Positions 1-7,484 of a stretch of DNA of 18,017 bases are shown here, one piece after another (the stretch's first letter is position 1; the number at the start of each line of letters is the position of its first letter). Below the pieces are notes generated by a model. It was given only the letters and a program-made list of their open reading frames with translations, was not told where the DNA came from and did not search any database. Both the position numbers and the translations under genes were made by a program. Source of the stretch: DAOVQB01 sp023128935. GTDB taxonomy: Bacteria > Eisenbacteria > RBG-16-71-46 > CAIMUX01 > WJJG01. The DNA is taken from the NCBI GenBank assembly GCA_030628905.1, contig DAOVQB010000084.1, forward strand, positions 1-18,017. The letters are read 5' to 3'.

Positions 1-1
1 A

Positions 2-412
2 TACCCCTTCGATCGTCGGCTGAATGACGCCGAATGGAAGCAGTTGGGCAGGTATCCTGACGAAACTGAGGTCCTGCCTTGGATCGCCACCCGGCCCGAG
101 CTGGGACTGCAGCGCACGTTGCCGCGCGAGGAATTGAATGCCCTTCGGGACTGCCGGAAGTATCCAGGCCTGTATGCGAGGAGCTGGCATGGGACCCACC
201 CTTGGCGGGTTGATGCCTTGCGAGATGCGGCGAAGATGGTCAGTGGGTCACGAGTCGCGCCGTGCGACCTGGATCTGCTCTTTGAGCTGGCAGAGCAGGA
301 TACTCTGAACATCGGCGTCCGCGCCTTTGTGTTCAAACAGTTGATGCATCTAGTATCTTCGTTCATGAGATCCTCGTGTTTCCACAAGAAGTCCTCACGC
401 GGCAAGCGCTAA
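2..412 (+). CDS. C-terminal part of an unidentified protein (5' end outside window)
   Basis: The reading frame is open from the left edge of the window, so the gene starts upstream; an in-frame TTG at 44 is unlikely to be the true start because coherent protein (YPFDRRLNDAEW) precedes it. About 136 residues are visible. I do not recognise the family and see no catalytic motif, signal peptide or membrane segment. The part up to FVFKQL (about position 342) reads as a normal globular, Trp/Arg/Leu-rich protein. The last 20 or so residues (SSFMRSSCFHKKSSRGKR) are basic and low in complexity, and they run into the 3' end of the opposite-strand transposon remnant, overlapping it by 18 bases. The natural C-terminus has therefore probably been replaced at a recombination junction near 345-395. 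It is more likely a truncated gene than an intact one. Confidence 0.45.
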   Translation, partial: YPFDRRLNDAEWKQLGRYPDETEVLPWIATRPELGLQRTLPREELNALRDCRKYPGLYARSWHGTHPWRVDALRDAAKMVSGSRVAPCDLDLLFELAEQDTLNIGVRAFVFKQLMHLVSSFMRSSCFHKKSSRGKR

Positions 413-1093
413 GAGCTGTGGGAAGTTGAGTTGCCTGGCCTGGATGGCCGTCGCCATGACACGTCGGCCGAAGCGTGTTGTCCGCCACTTGCGCGAGTGC
501 GGGATCTTCGCAATCAAACCATGGGCGTGGAACCTCTGCAGGATCCGAGTGACCTTCGCGCTCTGACGTCGGGTGTCGTGACGGATGCCCTGGAAGTGAC
601 GGGATCGAGCCAGTTCTCGCCGCACGTCGCCGTTCTTGAGCCCCCGAACACAGTGTTGACCGCTCATCATCGCTTGGAAGAGTTCGATGTCGTCCCCAGA
701 GAGCGGATTGAACGCCCGCGCGGTCCGGTTCGGGGTCACCTGCTTGCGCTTGGTGATCTGCTCCAGCTCGCGCACCTTCGTGCTCGGATCGCTGACCACC
801 GCCAGCGCGTCGAGATAGCGAGAGTTGGAACTCATCGACACATCCCGATACCGAAACATGTAGGCCACGCCCTTGAGCATCGGGACCCACTCCATCTTCC
901 ATTCTCCCTTGCGCCTCACCCGCCGGCGAACGCGGAACTCCTCGGGGATGACGGCGAGAAGCCGGCAGGTCCACTGGAGGCTTATTTGAGGGCGGTGAAT
1001 CGCTCTCTGCGGCGCATTGCTGTCACAGCCGCAGAGGGCGGGTGAGATCTGCAGCGGAGCACCGACAGGAATGGGAAAGGTGCCCCAGCGCAC
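395..1093 (-). pseudogene. 5'-truncated transposon-associated winged-helix (MarR-like) protein
   Basis: From about position 950 down to 395 the translation matches, from memory, the C-terminal half of a widespread family of about 450-500 residues, variously annotated as hypothetical, MarR-like or transposase. The landmarks appear in order: PEEFRV, WVPMLKGVA, SSNSRYLDALAVVSDP, AFNPLSGDDIELFQAMMSGQH, then a winged-helix-like tail with KVTRILQRFHAHGLIAKIP and FGRRVMATAIQARQ. The N-terminal half of the family is missing. The 48 residues encoded between 1093 and 950 do not resemble it and probably come from the flanking sequence, so the frame from the GTG at 1093 is chimeric. The stop codon at 395-397 appears natural. 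The fragment lies just upstream of the first ATPase gene, pointing away from it. Its function in the intact family is not established; it is typically found in mobile-element-rich regions. Confidence 0.65.
1001..1040. repeat. Strong inverted repeat (13-bp stem with one wobble, 14-base loop)
   Basis: The arms 1001-1013 (CGCTCTCTGCGGC) and 1028-1040 (GCCGCAGAGGGCG) pair over 13 positions, with a single T-G wobble and 9 perfect innermost pairs. It sits between the truncated transposon-associated gene and the ATPase dyads. There is no T-run on either side, so it is not a classical terminator. It could be an end structure of the mobile element or a chance hairpin in GC-rich DNA. Confidence 0.5.
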
Positions 1094-1101
1094 GGGAGGG
1101 T

Positions 1102-1144
1102 TAGATCGGCAAGAATCGCGCCGTGTTTGATTCTTGCCGATCTA
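1102..1144. repeat. Upstream dyad of ATPase gene 1: perfect 16-bp inverted repeat
   Basis: The left arm 1102-1117 (TAGATCGGCAAGAATC) and the right arm 1129-1144 are exact reverse complements around an 11-base loop. This 43-base unit is followed 13 bases later by a second 43-base dyad with almost the same arms. The arrangement suggests a pair of protein-binding operators, or alternatively RNA hairpins if transcription starts further upstream. Confidence 0.85.
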
Positions 1145-1157
1145 TGCCATTTCGGCG

Positions 1158-1200
1158 TAGATCGGCAAAGATTGATTGACGTGCGATCTTTGCCGATCTA
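1158..1200. repeat. Promoter-overlapping dyad of ATPase gene 1: 15-bp inverted repeat
   Basis: The left arm 1158-1172 (TAGATCGGCAAAGAT) and the right arm 1186-1200 are perfect reverse complements around a 13-base loop. The arms differ from those of the dyad at 1102-1144 mainly in the AAGAA versus AAAGA core, so the region holds four copies of a TAGATCGGCAA-type half-site with a 56-base period. The loop holds the predicted -35 box, and the right arm fills the -35/-10 spacer. Confidence 0.85.
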
Positions 1201-1204
1201 TGGT
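1176..1204 (+). promoter_or_regulatory. Predicted sigma-70-type promoter of ATPase gene 1, inside the dyad
   Basis: The -35 box TTGACG (1176-1181) and the -10 box TATGGT (1199-1204) are separated by 17 bases. The expected transcription start, about 7 bases downstream of the -10 box, coincides with the ATG at 1211, so the mRNA is probably leaderless; no Shine-Dalgarno sequence precedes that ATG. Binding of a protein to the dyad would block polymerase directly. Confidence 0.5.
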
Positions 1205-1210
1205 GTTGAC

Positions 1211-2623
1211 ATGTTCGTCGGGCGCAAACATGAGTTGACCTTACTGCGGGAGGCGATTAGCTCCAGCCGGGCCGAACTAGTCATCCTGTATGGTCGCCGC
1301 AGGGTCGGCAAGAGCACTCTCCTGCAGCAGATCAAGACCCGCCGGGGGGATTTGTATTTCGAGGCCCTCCAAAACGCGCGGCTGCAGGTTCAGATCGATC
1401 ACTTCCTGCGACAGCTTGCCGAGCAAGCCGGGGCACCGCCGAGTGCCGCCAGGAACTGGCATGAGACCTTCGAGGCACTCACCTTTCACATACGCAAAGG
1501 TAGGCGTCTGGTGGTGCTGGACGAATTTCCGTGGATGGCGTCCGGGCGGAGCGAGATCGTAGCGCTCCTCAAGTATTTCTGGGACAACCACTGGAAGCAC
1601 AACCCGGGCTTGACCGTGGTTCTCTGTGGCTCGATCGCGGCTTTCATGCTCAGGCACATCGTTCACTCGAAGGCGTTGCACAACCGGAAGACCCTCGAGA
1701 TCAAGCTCGCGCCGCTCCCGGCCTCGGAGGCCAAGCGGTTCTTTCGAAATCTGCGGTCCGACCGTGAGATCGCCAAGTTCTTGATGGTCTTCGGCGGAAT
1801 TCCGAAGTACCTCGAGCAGATCGATCCCCGGAAGTCACTGGCTGCGAACCTCGATCGCCTCTGTTTCCAACGTCACGGATTCTTCCTCACCGAATTCGAG
1901 ACGGTATTCAAGGAGCAGTTCAAGGTTACGCGGACCTATGAAAGAATCATCAGGATTCTGGCGGGAAAGAGCTGTTCGCGGGAGGAACTCGCCGATCGTC
2001 TGGGCATGGCTTCAGGAGGCGGCTTGTCCAGCTACCTTCAGGCTCTCGAGCAGGCTGACTTCGTGAAGACCTTCTCACCCCTGTCAGTCGTGGGGGGTGG
2101 GCAGAAGACCCGCAAGCTGGCACTGTGGGACGAATGGCTCCGGTTCTACTTCACCTGGGTCGAACCCCACCGCGGGCTGATCCAGATGGAGGGCCGGACC
2201 GGCCAGTTCGACCCCTTCGGCGTCCACGGTCTCGATGCCTATTTCGGGCTCTGCTTCGAGCGGTTGTGTATGAAGAACCTCCCGCAGATCTTCGGGCGAC
2301 TCGATCTCGACTTCCGCCGAGTTACCGGCTTCGGGCCGTTCTTCAGGCAGCGGCGGCGGAGAGGGAAGCGGGATGAGGGGCTGCAGATAGACCTGCTCGT
2401 ACGCCGAAAAGGGCAGGTGCTCACGCTGATCGAGTGCAAGTTCACCGCGGAGCCGATCGGCATGTCGGTGATCGATGAGGTCGCGCGCAAGATCAGGTTC
2501 CTGAAAGCCCCGTCGCAATACACGGTCGAGCGGGTTCTCATCTCCGCGGGTGGGGTGACCCCCAACCTGGCCAGCAGCGACTACTTCCATCAGATTGCCG
2601 GTCTGGATGCCATCTTGGGCTGA
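1211..2623 (+). CDS. AAA+ ATPase with C-terminal DUF234/PD-(D/E)XK-like domain
   Basis: A 470-residue protein of the ATPase_2 (PF01637)/DUF234 type, whose precise cellular role is not established. The start is placed at the ATG at 1211 because the family begins with MFVGRKHEL-like sequence; the frame upstream (TTG at 1127) merely reads through the dyads. Walker A is GRRRVGKST (28-36), Walker B is LVVLDE (100-105), and a sensor-like LCGSIAAFML segment follows. A winged-helix region comes next (SREELADRLGMASGGGLSSYLQAL), then a C-terminal nuclease-fold domain whose QIDLLV ... IECKF supplies D394, E408 and K410, the expected D-Xn-ExK catalytic core. No membrane segments or signal peptide are visible, so it should be cytoplasmic. 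It has no operon partner: the region downstream is a decayed block on the opposite strand. The length is normal and it looks intact. A role in DNA processing, element maintenance or defence is inference. Confidence 0.85.
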   Translation: MFVGRKHELTLLREAISSSRAELVILYGRRRVGKSTLLQQIKTRRGDLYFEALQNARLQVQIDHFLRQLAEQAGAPPSAARNWHETFEALTFHIRKGRRLVVLDEFPWMASGRSEIVALLKYFWDNHWKHNPGLTVVLCGSIAAFMLRHIVHSKALHNRKTLEIKLAPLPASEAKRFFRNLRSDREIAKFLMVFGGIPKYLEQIDPRKSLAANLDRLCFQRHGFFLTEFETVFKEQFKVTRTYERIIRILAGKSCSREELADRLGMASGGGLSSYLQALEQADFVKTFSPLSVVGGGQKTRKLALWDEWLRFYFTWVEPHRGLIQMEGRTGQFDPFGVHGLDAYFGLCFERLCMKNLPQIFGRLDLDFRRVTGFGPFFRQRRRRGKRDEGLQIDLLVRRKGQVLTLIECKFTAEPIGMSVIDEVARKIRFLKAPSQYTVERVLISAGGVTPNLASSDYFHQIAGLDAILG

Positions 2624-2802
2624 CCCATAAGAGCTGGCGGGCTAGCCTCCGGTCTGCCGCCGCTGCTCGCGGGCCGCCTGATGGCGAGAATGACCTGGCG
2701 GATGAGGGGACCGGAATGGCCTCATGAGGAGCGAGGGAGCCTCGGCGAGGAATAAGCTCTTTTCCAGATTGCCGACACCCTTTTCGTCCGATCGGCGCGG
2801 CC

Positions 2803-4170
2803 TCAATTCCGGCGCAGGACGATGAGCGTCATGTCATCCCCCCGGGGCGCCCCGCCACTGAAGTCAGCTACGGAATCCAGGAGCGCCCGGCCGATGCTCT
2901 CCGCGTCCTCGCCTCGCTGGGTCTTCAGCAGCGCCTTGAGGCGCTCCGTCCCGTATTGTTCCTGCCCGGCACCTTCGGCCTCGGTGAGGCCGTCCGTGTA
3001 GATGCAGAGCAGCTCGCCCGGCGCCAGCTTCTCTTCCGCCACCTCGACCGGGCAATCGGGCAACATGCCCAGGAACAGGATGCCCTCGGCCAGCTCTCGT
3101 TCGCCGCCGCCTGTCTCGATGAGCAGGGGGATGTCATGCCCGGCTCGCACATAGCGCAGACGCCCGCTCGTCCTTGCCGCAGACATCGGCCACGGCCATG
3201 ATCAGGGGGCCTGTCTCACCCCGGTCGATGATGTCAAAGTAGTCGCCCGAAACCTCCAGAGAACTCAGGTTGCAAGCCCAGATGGAATAGCCCGCCACCC
3301 GGGGCAGGGTCTTGGGTAGAAAGCGGGTCTGGGTCTCCCGCGCCGTGTGCAGTTCTTCGCCGGTCCGTGCCGCGGCCAGTTCCTCATCTCGCAGGGCTTC
3401 CCGCGTTTCGACGTGGGTGGAGACGGTCACTTGCAGGCCGCAGAGAAGCAGGCAGCCCAGGAGGAGTCCCGCCGGGCAGGATCAGGCCGAGATAGACATA
3501 CAGTACGCCCGTGCAGGTCAGGGCCAGCGCGGTGACGCCCAGGACCGCGAGTAGGGACAGGCGGGGCATGCGGGGCGGCGGAAGCAGCATCATCAGGGCG
3601 CAGAAGAGGACATTCCAGGCCAGGGTCGCCGGCCAGCTCGCGTCCCGCAGCGGCGCGTCGCGCATGAGGGTTTCGGTGATGGCCGCCAGCACGACCACTC
3701 CCGGCAGTCCCCAGGCGATCTGGCCATTGTGCAGGCGCTGCTGACGGGGCACGGGCACGAAATCGGTGTGAGGATCGTCCACCAGGCCGACGAAGACAGT
3801 TTTTCCCCCGACGGCTTCCAGGGCTGCCGCCTTCCCCCGCAACAGATCGACGTAGGACAGGACGGGAATTGGCCTGTCCCTGGAAGGGAAGACGACCGGC
3901 ATGGGGTTTTCCACACGTCGCCTGGCCAGGACCTCGGGCACGGTCTTGAAACCCAGGTCCGCCCAGGTTGGATCAGGCGCGAAGCGGCGAAAGACGCCGT
4001 CGCTGTCATACTGAACCTGGCTAATCAAGACCCCGCGCGCGGCGGACCTGAGCAGGGAATCGGGCAGGTCCGCTTGCCAGATGACCGTCGCAGGTAGGCC
4101 AGGGGTAGCAGATAGAGCAGCATCAGCAGGCGCAGCGGCCGTGCTCTTCTTCCTTGCCCGCCCGCTGGTC
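2803..4170 (-). pseudogene. Decayed CHASE2-SpoIIE (PP2C-type) serine phosphatase gene
   Basis: Reading 5' to 3' (4170 to 2803), the pieces of one receptor phosphatase appear in three frames. First is a membrane helix (PLRLLMLLYLLPLAYLR, about 4150-4100). After a frame change near 4098 comes the end of a CHASE2 extracellular sensor (GVLISQVQYDSDGVFRRFAP; GGKTVFVGLVDDPHTDF) with two further hydrophobic helices. After a frame change near 3468 come a third helix (LLLGCLLLCGLQV), a coiled-coil-like linker and the start of a SpoIIE domain (VSGDYFDII; VADVCGK). After an abrupt join near 3165 comes its end (GRLRYVRAGHD; YTDGLTEA; GDDMTLIV). About 70 residues normally lying between VADVSGKG and GRLRYV are missing, and most of the CHASE2 domain between the first helix and VIWQADLP is also gone. 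An intact relative would dephosphorylate a partner in response to an external cue. Here sequencing error might explain single-base shifts but not the missing blocks. Confidence 0.75.
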
Positions 4171-5712
4171 TCAAAAGGCCCCCACCCGCATCAAGTCGGC
4201 CAGCGCCTCTTCATAGAGACCGCACTCGGTATACACGCGCGCGCGCCAGCGCAGGGCGATCCGCCGTGTCTCCGGATTCTCGGCCGCCTGGCTGAAACGG
4301 GCGATGGCCTCCTCGTGCAGTCCGGAGCGATGAGCATGAGCCCATCGTCCTTAAGGCCGTCGATGGGATCCTCGCTCCGGCATCTGTAGAACTCGACGAG
4401 CGAAGCGTCCTCGGGAAGCTCTGCGGCGATTCTATCGGCGCTCACCTGCTCCTCGGCCCGACCGGAGACGACATCGGCGCCGGCGCGGGCCAGCTCGGCT
4501 TCGAGCCGCTCCGCCCAGTTGAGGAGGGAGTCGCTTTCCTGTCGGTAGGCCGCGAGATCATCGCCAGGTCCGTCGATGTAGTGCTCGGACAGCAGGAACT
4601 TGACCGTGCGCAGGGTTCGCATCTTTTCCGCCAGGACCGGATCGCTCTCGCGCATCAGGATGCGCTGTCGCTCGAAGATCCGATCCGAGACCTGTCCCTT
4701 ACTGGCCAGCAGGATGTCCGCCGCCGCCCGCTTCATCTCGCAGCTCGCCCGAGGTGCTGTGGCGAAGAGATCCAGGAAGCCCTGAGCGGAGCGCCTCATG
4801 TCTCCCGCAAAGGCCAGGGCGTCTCCCTCGGTCAGCGCATCAGCATTGTGCTCGAAGTGCTGCTGCCTGACCCAGAAGGCCTGGGCAGCCAGCTCGAGTG
4901 CTTCTTCGTTCTTGCCCTGCAGACGCAGTCCGCGCGCCAGGGTCTCCAGGCTCTCGGCCACGCGGGGATGGATATCGCCGAAGAGCCGACGGCGAATATC
5001 GAGCGACTCGTGCCCACGCGTTTCAGCCAGGGCGAATAGCCCTTGCTGCTGGTGGAGCAAGGCCAGGCGGCGCCGGCAGAGGGCCAGGTCTTCGCTGTCC
5101 GCGGGAAAGATCGCGCCGAGAATCTCGAGCGCGCGCTTGAAGAGGTCTTCAGCCCGCGGCAGCTCGCCCCGGCGCAGGTGGATATCGCCGAGCAGGGACT
5201 GGGAGCGGGCCACCGCCATGTGCTCGGCGCCAAAGGTGGTTTCGAAGATCGCGAGGCTCCTTTCCAGGAGCGCAACGGCCTGGTCGAAATTCCCCGCGTC
5301 CCTGTGGAGAGCCGCCAGACCGTTGAGCGTGTGCGCCACGCCAGGGTGATCCGCGCCCTGCGCCTTCTCCCTGATCGCCAGTGCACGGCGATAGAGCGCG
5401 TCGGCTTCATTGATGCGGGCCCATGCGATGGGCCAGCGAGGCCTGGCTCTCCAGGTTCATGGCCACCTTGGGGTGCTCGGCGCCCAGGCTGACCTCCCCG
5501 ATAGCGAGGGACTCAACCAGCAGGGGTTCGGCCTCGCTGTAGCGCGCTTGTTCCATGTAGATCCTGGCCAGGTTGGCATGAACCATCGCGTTGTGCGGAT
5601 GGCTGGCCCGGGAGCTCTTGTTGTAGATGTCGATGCTTTCCTCGAAGTATCGCTCCGCCTCGTCCTTTCTATCCCTGAGCAGGTAGAGATAGGCCAGATT
5701 GCCGTCGCCCTC
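4171..5712 (-). pseudogene. Decayed TPR-CHAT protein gene joined to a second TPR fragment
   Basis: From about 5712 downwards the translation is a run of TPR_12-like tetratricopeptide repeats of about 42 residues (for example GNLAYLYLLRDRKDEAERYF, SLGAEHPKVAMNLESQASLA, FGAEHMAVARSQSLLGDIHL). A frameshift near 5425 separates AHRMG from INEADALYRRALAIREK. The repeats lead into the start of a CHAT (caspase-like) domain (AAELPEDASLVEFYRC, about 4440-4380), which is cut off near 4340 before its His/Cys catalytic region. Another frame then encodes an unrelated TPR tail (GLHEEAIARFSQAAENPE ... EEALADLMRVGAF) ending at 4171-4173. The 5' end is also lost: residues encoded between 5853 and 5712 show no TPR pattern. 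TPR-CHAT proteins are thought to act as protease or scaffold effectors, but this copy cannot make a full CHAT domain. It lies directly upstream of the CHASE2-phosphatase remnant on the same strand. Confidence 0.75.
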
Positions 5713-5913
5713 GGGGCAGGTTATCGGATCGAAGGGTGTTGTGTCGAATGGATCCGCATCCCCCTGGGAGCAATGCTCTCTCCGGTGGAACACTCTCCCG
5801 TAAGTACATGCGTGAAGCGGGTCTCCGACCTGCAAGATAATGTGCTGCCTCAAATCATCCTGATCTCATCCACCTCACCACTTCTATGCACCCAAAACCG
5901 TGCCTCTACTCGA

Positions 5914-5958
5914 AATGCAACAAAATACACCCGCTGCTCATGCGTATTTCGTTGCAAT
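5914..5958. repeat. Dyad upstream of ATPase gene 2 (13 of 15 pairs)
   Basis: The left arm 5914-5928 (AATGCAACAAAATAC) and the right arm 5944-5958 (GTATTTCGTTGCAAT) pair at 13 of 15 positions around a 15-base loop. The right arm contains the predicted -35 box. The DNA here is visibly more AT-rich than its surroundings. Confidence 0.7.
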
Positions 5959-5980
5959 ATACCTGGAGCCGGGGTATATC
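5952..5980 (+). promoter_or_regulatory. Predicted promoter of ATPase gene 2
   Basis: TTGCAA (5952-5957) and TATATC (5975-5980) are separated by 17 bases. The -35 box lies in the right arm of the 5914-5958 dyad and the -10 box in the right arm of the 5957-5979 dyad, so both are occluded if the dyads bind a protein. The expected start near 5987 leaves a short leader of about 24 bases. Confidence 0.45.
5957..5979. repeat. Second dyad of ATPase gene 2, covering the spacer and -10 box
   Basis: ATATACC (5957-5963) and GGTATAT (5973-5979) form a perfect 7-bp inverted repeat with a 9-base loop. It abuts the first dyad and ends inside the predicted -10 box. Confidence 0.55.
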
Positions 5981-5997
5981 TTCCACTGCCAATAACA

Positions 5998-6005
5998 AGG
6001 GAGGT
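5998..6005 (+). promoter_or_regulatory. Ribosome binding site of ATPase gene 2
   Basis: AGGGAGGT lies 5 bases before the ATG at 6011. It fixes that start rather than the out-of-frame ATG at 6007. Unlike the other two ATPase genes, this one has a conventional leader. Confidence 0.7.
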
Positions 6006-6010
6006 CATGC

Positions 6011-7324
6011 ATGACGGACGAGGTGCTCCAGAGCTGTCTTCTTGAGTTCCAGGAGATGGGGGTTCCCGACTATGTTCCTCGCGATCTGGATGTTCCCCAC
6101 CTCAAGAACATGGTGACGACTATTGTCGGCGGCCGCAAGGTTGGGAAGACGTACCTGACGTACCAGCTTATCGACCGATTCCTCGAACAGGGACTGATCC
6201 CGTCGCTGAAGCACGTTTGCTATCTCCATTTCGATGATGAGCGACTCCTCGAAATGCAGACCGAGGACCTGAGGCGGATCGATAGCGTCTTTCTGGAGCT
6301 TTCCGGCGCCTCAGCTCAGACCCCGCTACTCTTTGTTTTCGATGAGATCCACCGCATCAAGAACTGGGAATACTTCGCGTTGCGTCTCAGCCGGAATCGC
6401 AATTGGCAGGTTGTCGTGACGGGCTCCTCCGCGGATCTGGAGGAAGACAAGGTCGGACGGCAGCTGCGGGGCAAGACCTACACGATCAGGCTCCATCCTC
6501 TGTCCTTCCGCGAGTTCCTCCGGTTTCATGGCGAGGAGCCTTCAGGAAAGCGTTTCTCGACCGCGGCGGCTGCTAGAATGAGGCGCCGCCTCCAGGCATA
6601 CATGAAGACCGGTAGCTACCCGGCCATGCGCGACATTCCCGAGAAGGATCATCGAGAAGTGTTGCGCCAGTACTTCAACTCCGTTGTCGCCTCCGACTTC
6701 GTAGACACCAGGAGAATCTTGCACCCCCTGTCCTGCAAGATCTTTCTGAGAAACCTCCTTCAACGGAACGGGTGTCCGTATACCCACAAGAAGGAGAGGA
6801 ATACCCTGGCTTCCATAGGGTACGGAGTACGGCCCGACACGATCAGCAACTGGTTCAACTGGGCAAAGGAAAGCTACTTCATCGGTGTCAACGCCATCGA
6901 CTCCCCCTCAGTCAAGAAGCAGGAACAGAACTACCGGAAGATCTATGCCGTCGATTGGGCCCTGGCGAATGTTGTGACCGCTTTCCGCGAGCCCAAACCC
7001 TCGCGCATATTGGAATCCATCGTCTATTGGCATCTCCAACGTCAGGGGCTTCACACGAGCTATGCGCTTGTGGGCGCGGGCAAGCGTGAAATCGACTTTA
7101 TCGCCGGACTACCAGATGCACCTCCGCATGCTGCGATTCAGGTCTGCACGGACCTTTCCGATCCGGAGGTTATGGCGCGAGAGACTCAGGCGCTCGATCG
7201 GTTGGTTGAACAACACACTCACGGAATCGAACCCCTTATACTCACGCTGCATGATCCACCCAGGGGGCTGCGCTCGGCCTACTCAATCAAGAAGGCTTGG
7301 CAGTGGTGCCTTGAGTCTAGTTGA
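6011..7324 (+). CDS. AAA_14/DUF4143-type ATPase with a divergent nuclease-fold site
   Basis: A 437-residue soluble protein. Walker A is GGRKVGKT (40-47) and Walker B is LLFVFDEIH (106-114). They are followed by VVVTGSS (135-140, sensor) and the family hallmark GRQLRGKTYTIRLHPLSFREFL (149-170), which identifies the AAA_14 (PF13173) plus DUF4143 (PF13635) architecture. A winged-helix-like segment (about 240-300) leads to the C-terminal restriction-endonuclease-like domain. There REIDFI supplies D362, but the usual ExK on the next strand is replaced by Q377-V-C379 (AAIQVCTDL), so metal-dependent nuclease chemistry is doubtful. DUF4143 variants with a Q-V pattern occur elsewhere, so this may be a natural subfamily rather than damage. 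It stands alone: a decayed block lies upstream and a convergent gene downstream. It is probably regulated through the dyad-covered promoter. Biological role unknown; defence or selfish maintenance is inference. Confidence 0.82.
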   Translation: MTDEVLQSCLLEFQEMGVPDYVPRDLDVPHLKNMVTTIVGGRKVGKTYLTYQLIDRFLEQGLIPSLKHVCYLHFDDERLLEMQTEDLRRIDSVFLELSGASAQTPLLFVFDEIHRIKNWEYFALRLSRNRNWQVVVTGSSADLEEDKVGRQLRGKTYTIRLHPLSFREFLRFHGEEPSGKRFSTAAAARMRRRLQAYMKTGSYPAMRDIPEKDHREVLRQYFNSVVASDFVDTRRILHPLSCKIFLRNLLQRNGCPYTHKKERNTLASIGYGVRPDTISNWFNWAKESYFIGVNAIDSPSVKKQEQNYRKIYAVDWALANVVTAFREPKPSRILESIVYWHLQRQGLHTSYALVGAGKREIDFIAGLPDAPPHAAIQVCTDLSDPEVMARETQALDRLVEQHTHGIEPLILTLHDPPRGLRSAYSIKKAWQWCLESS

Positions 7325-7426
7325 GCCAGCTGCTTAGCCAATCGCTGATGACGGTCGAGATCAGACGACAGATCGGATCATCGTGACCCTGGCGGTGAAT
7401 CGAGTTCCACATTCGATGCATAAGGT

Positions 7427-7458
7427 GCGGCCCCCGGCCGAAAATGACCGGGGGCCGC
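7427..7458. terminator. GC-rich hairpin between convergent genes
   Basis: GCGGCCCCCGG (7427-7437) and CCGGGGGCCGC (7448-7458) form a perfect 11-bp stem with a 10-base loop. It lies between the stop of ATPase gene 2 and the 3' end of the convergent secreted-protein gene. No T-run follows on either strand, so it may be a bidirectional attenuating structure rather than a canonical intrinsic terminator. Confidence 0.55.
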
Positions 7459-7484
7459 TGCGAGCGCGTGGGGGGGGTATACAG

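Noticed and set aside
395..1045. Plus-strand frame of 204 codons at 431-1045
   Set aside because: Antisense to the winged-helix family protein whose motifs are clear on the minus strand.
1102..1200. CRISPR-like array from the four similar half-sites
   Set aside because: The copies are inverted pairs with 11-13-base loops, not direct repeats with uniform spacers, and no cas genes are present.
1127..1210. N-terminal extension of ATPase gene 1 from the TTG at 1127
   Set aside because: The extension only translates the dyads and promoter (repeated GVD and DLC/SLP-like peptide); family proteins start at MFVGR, encoded at 1211.
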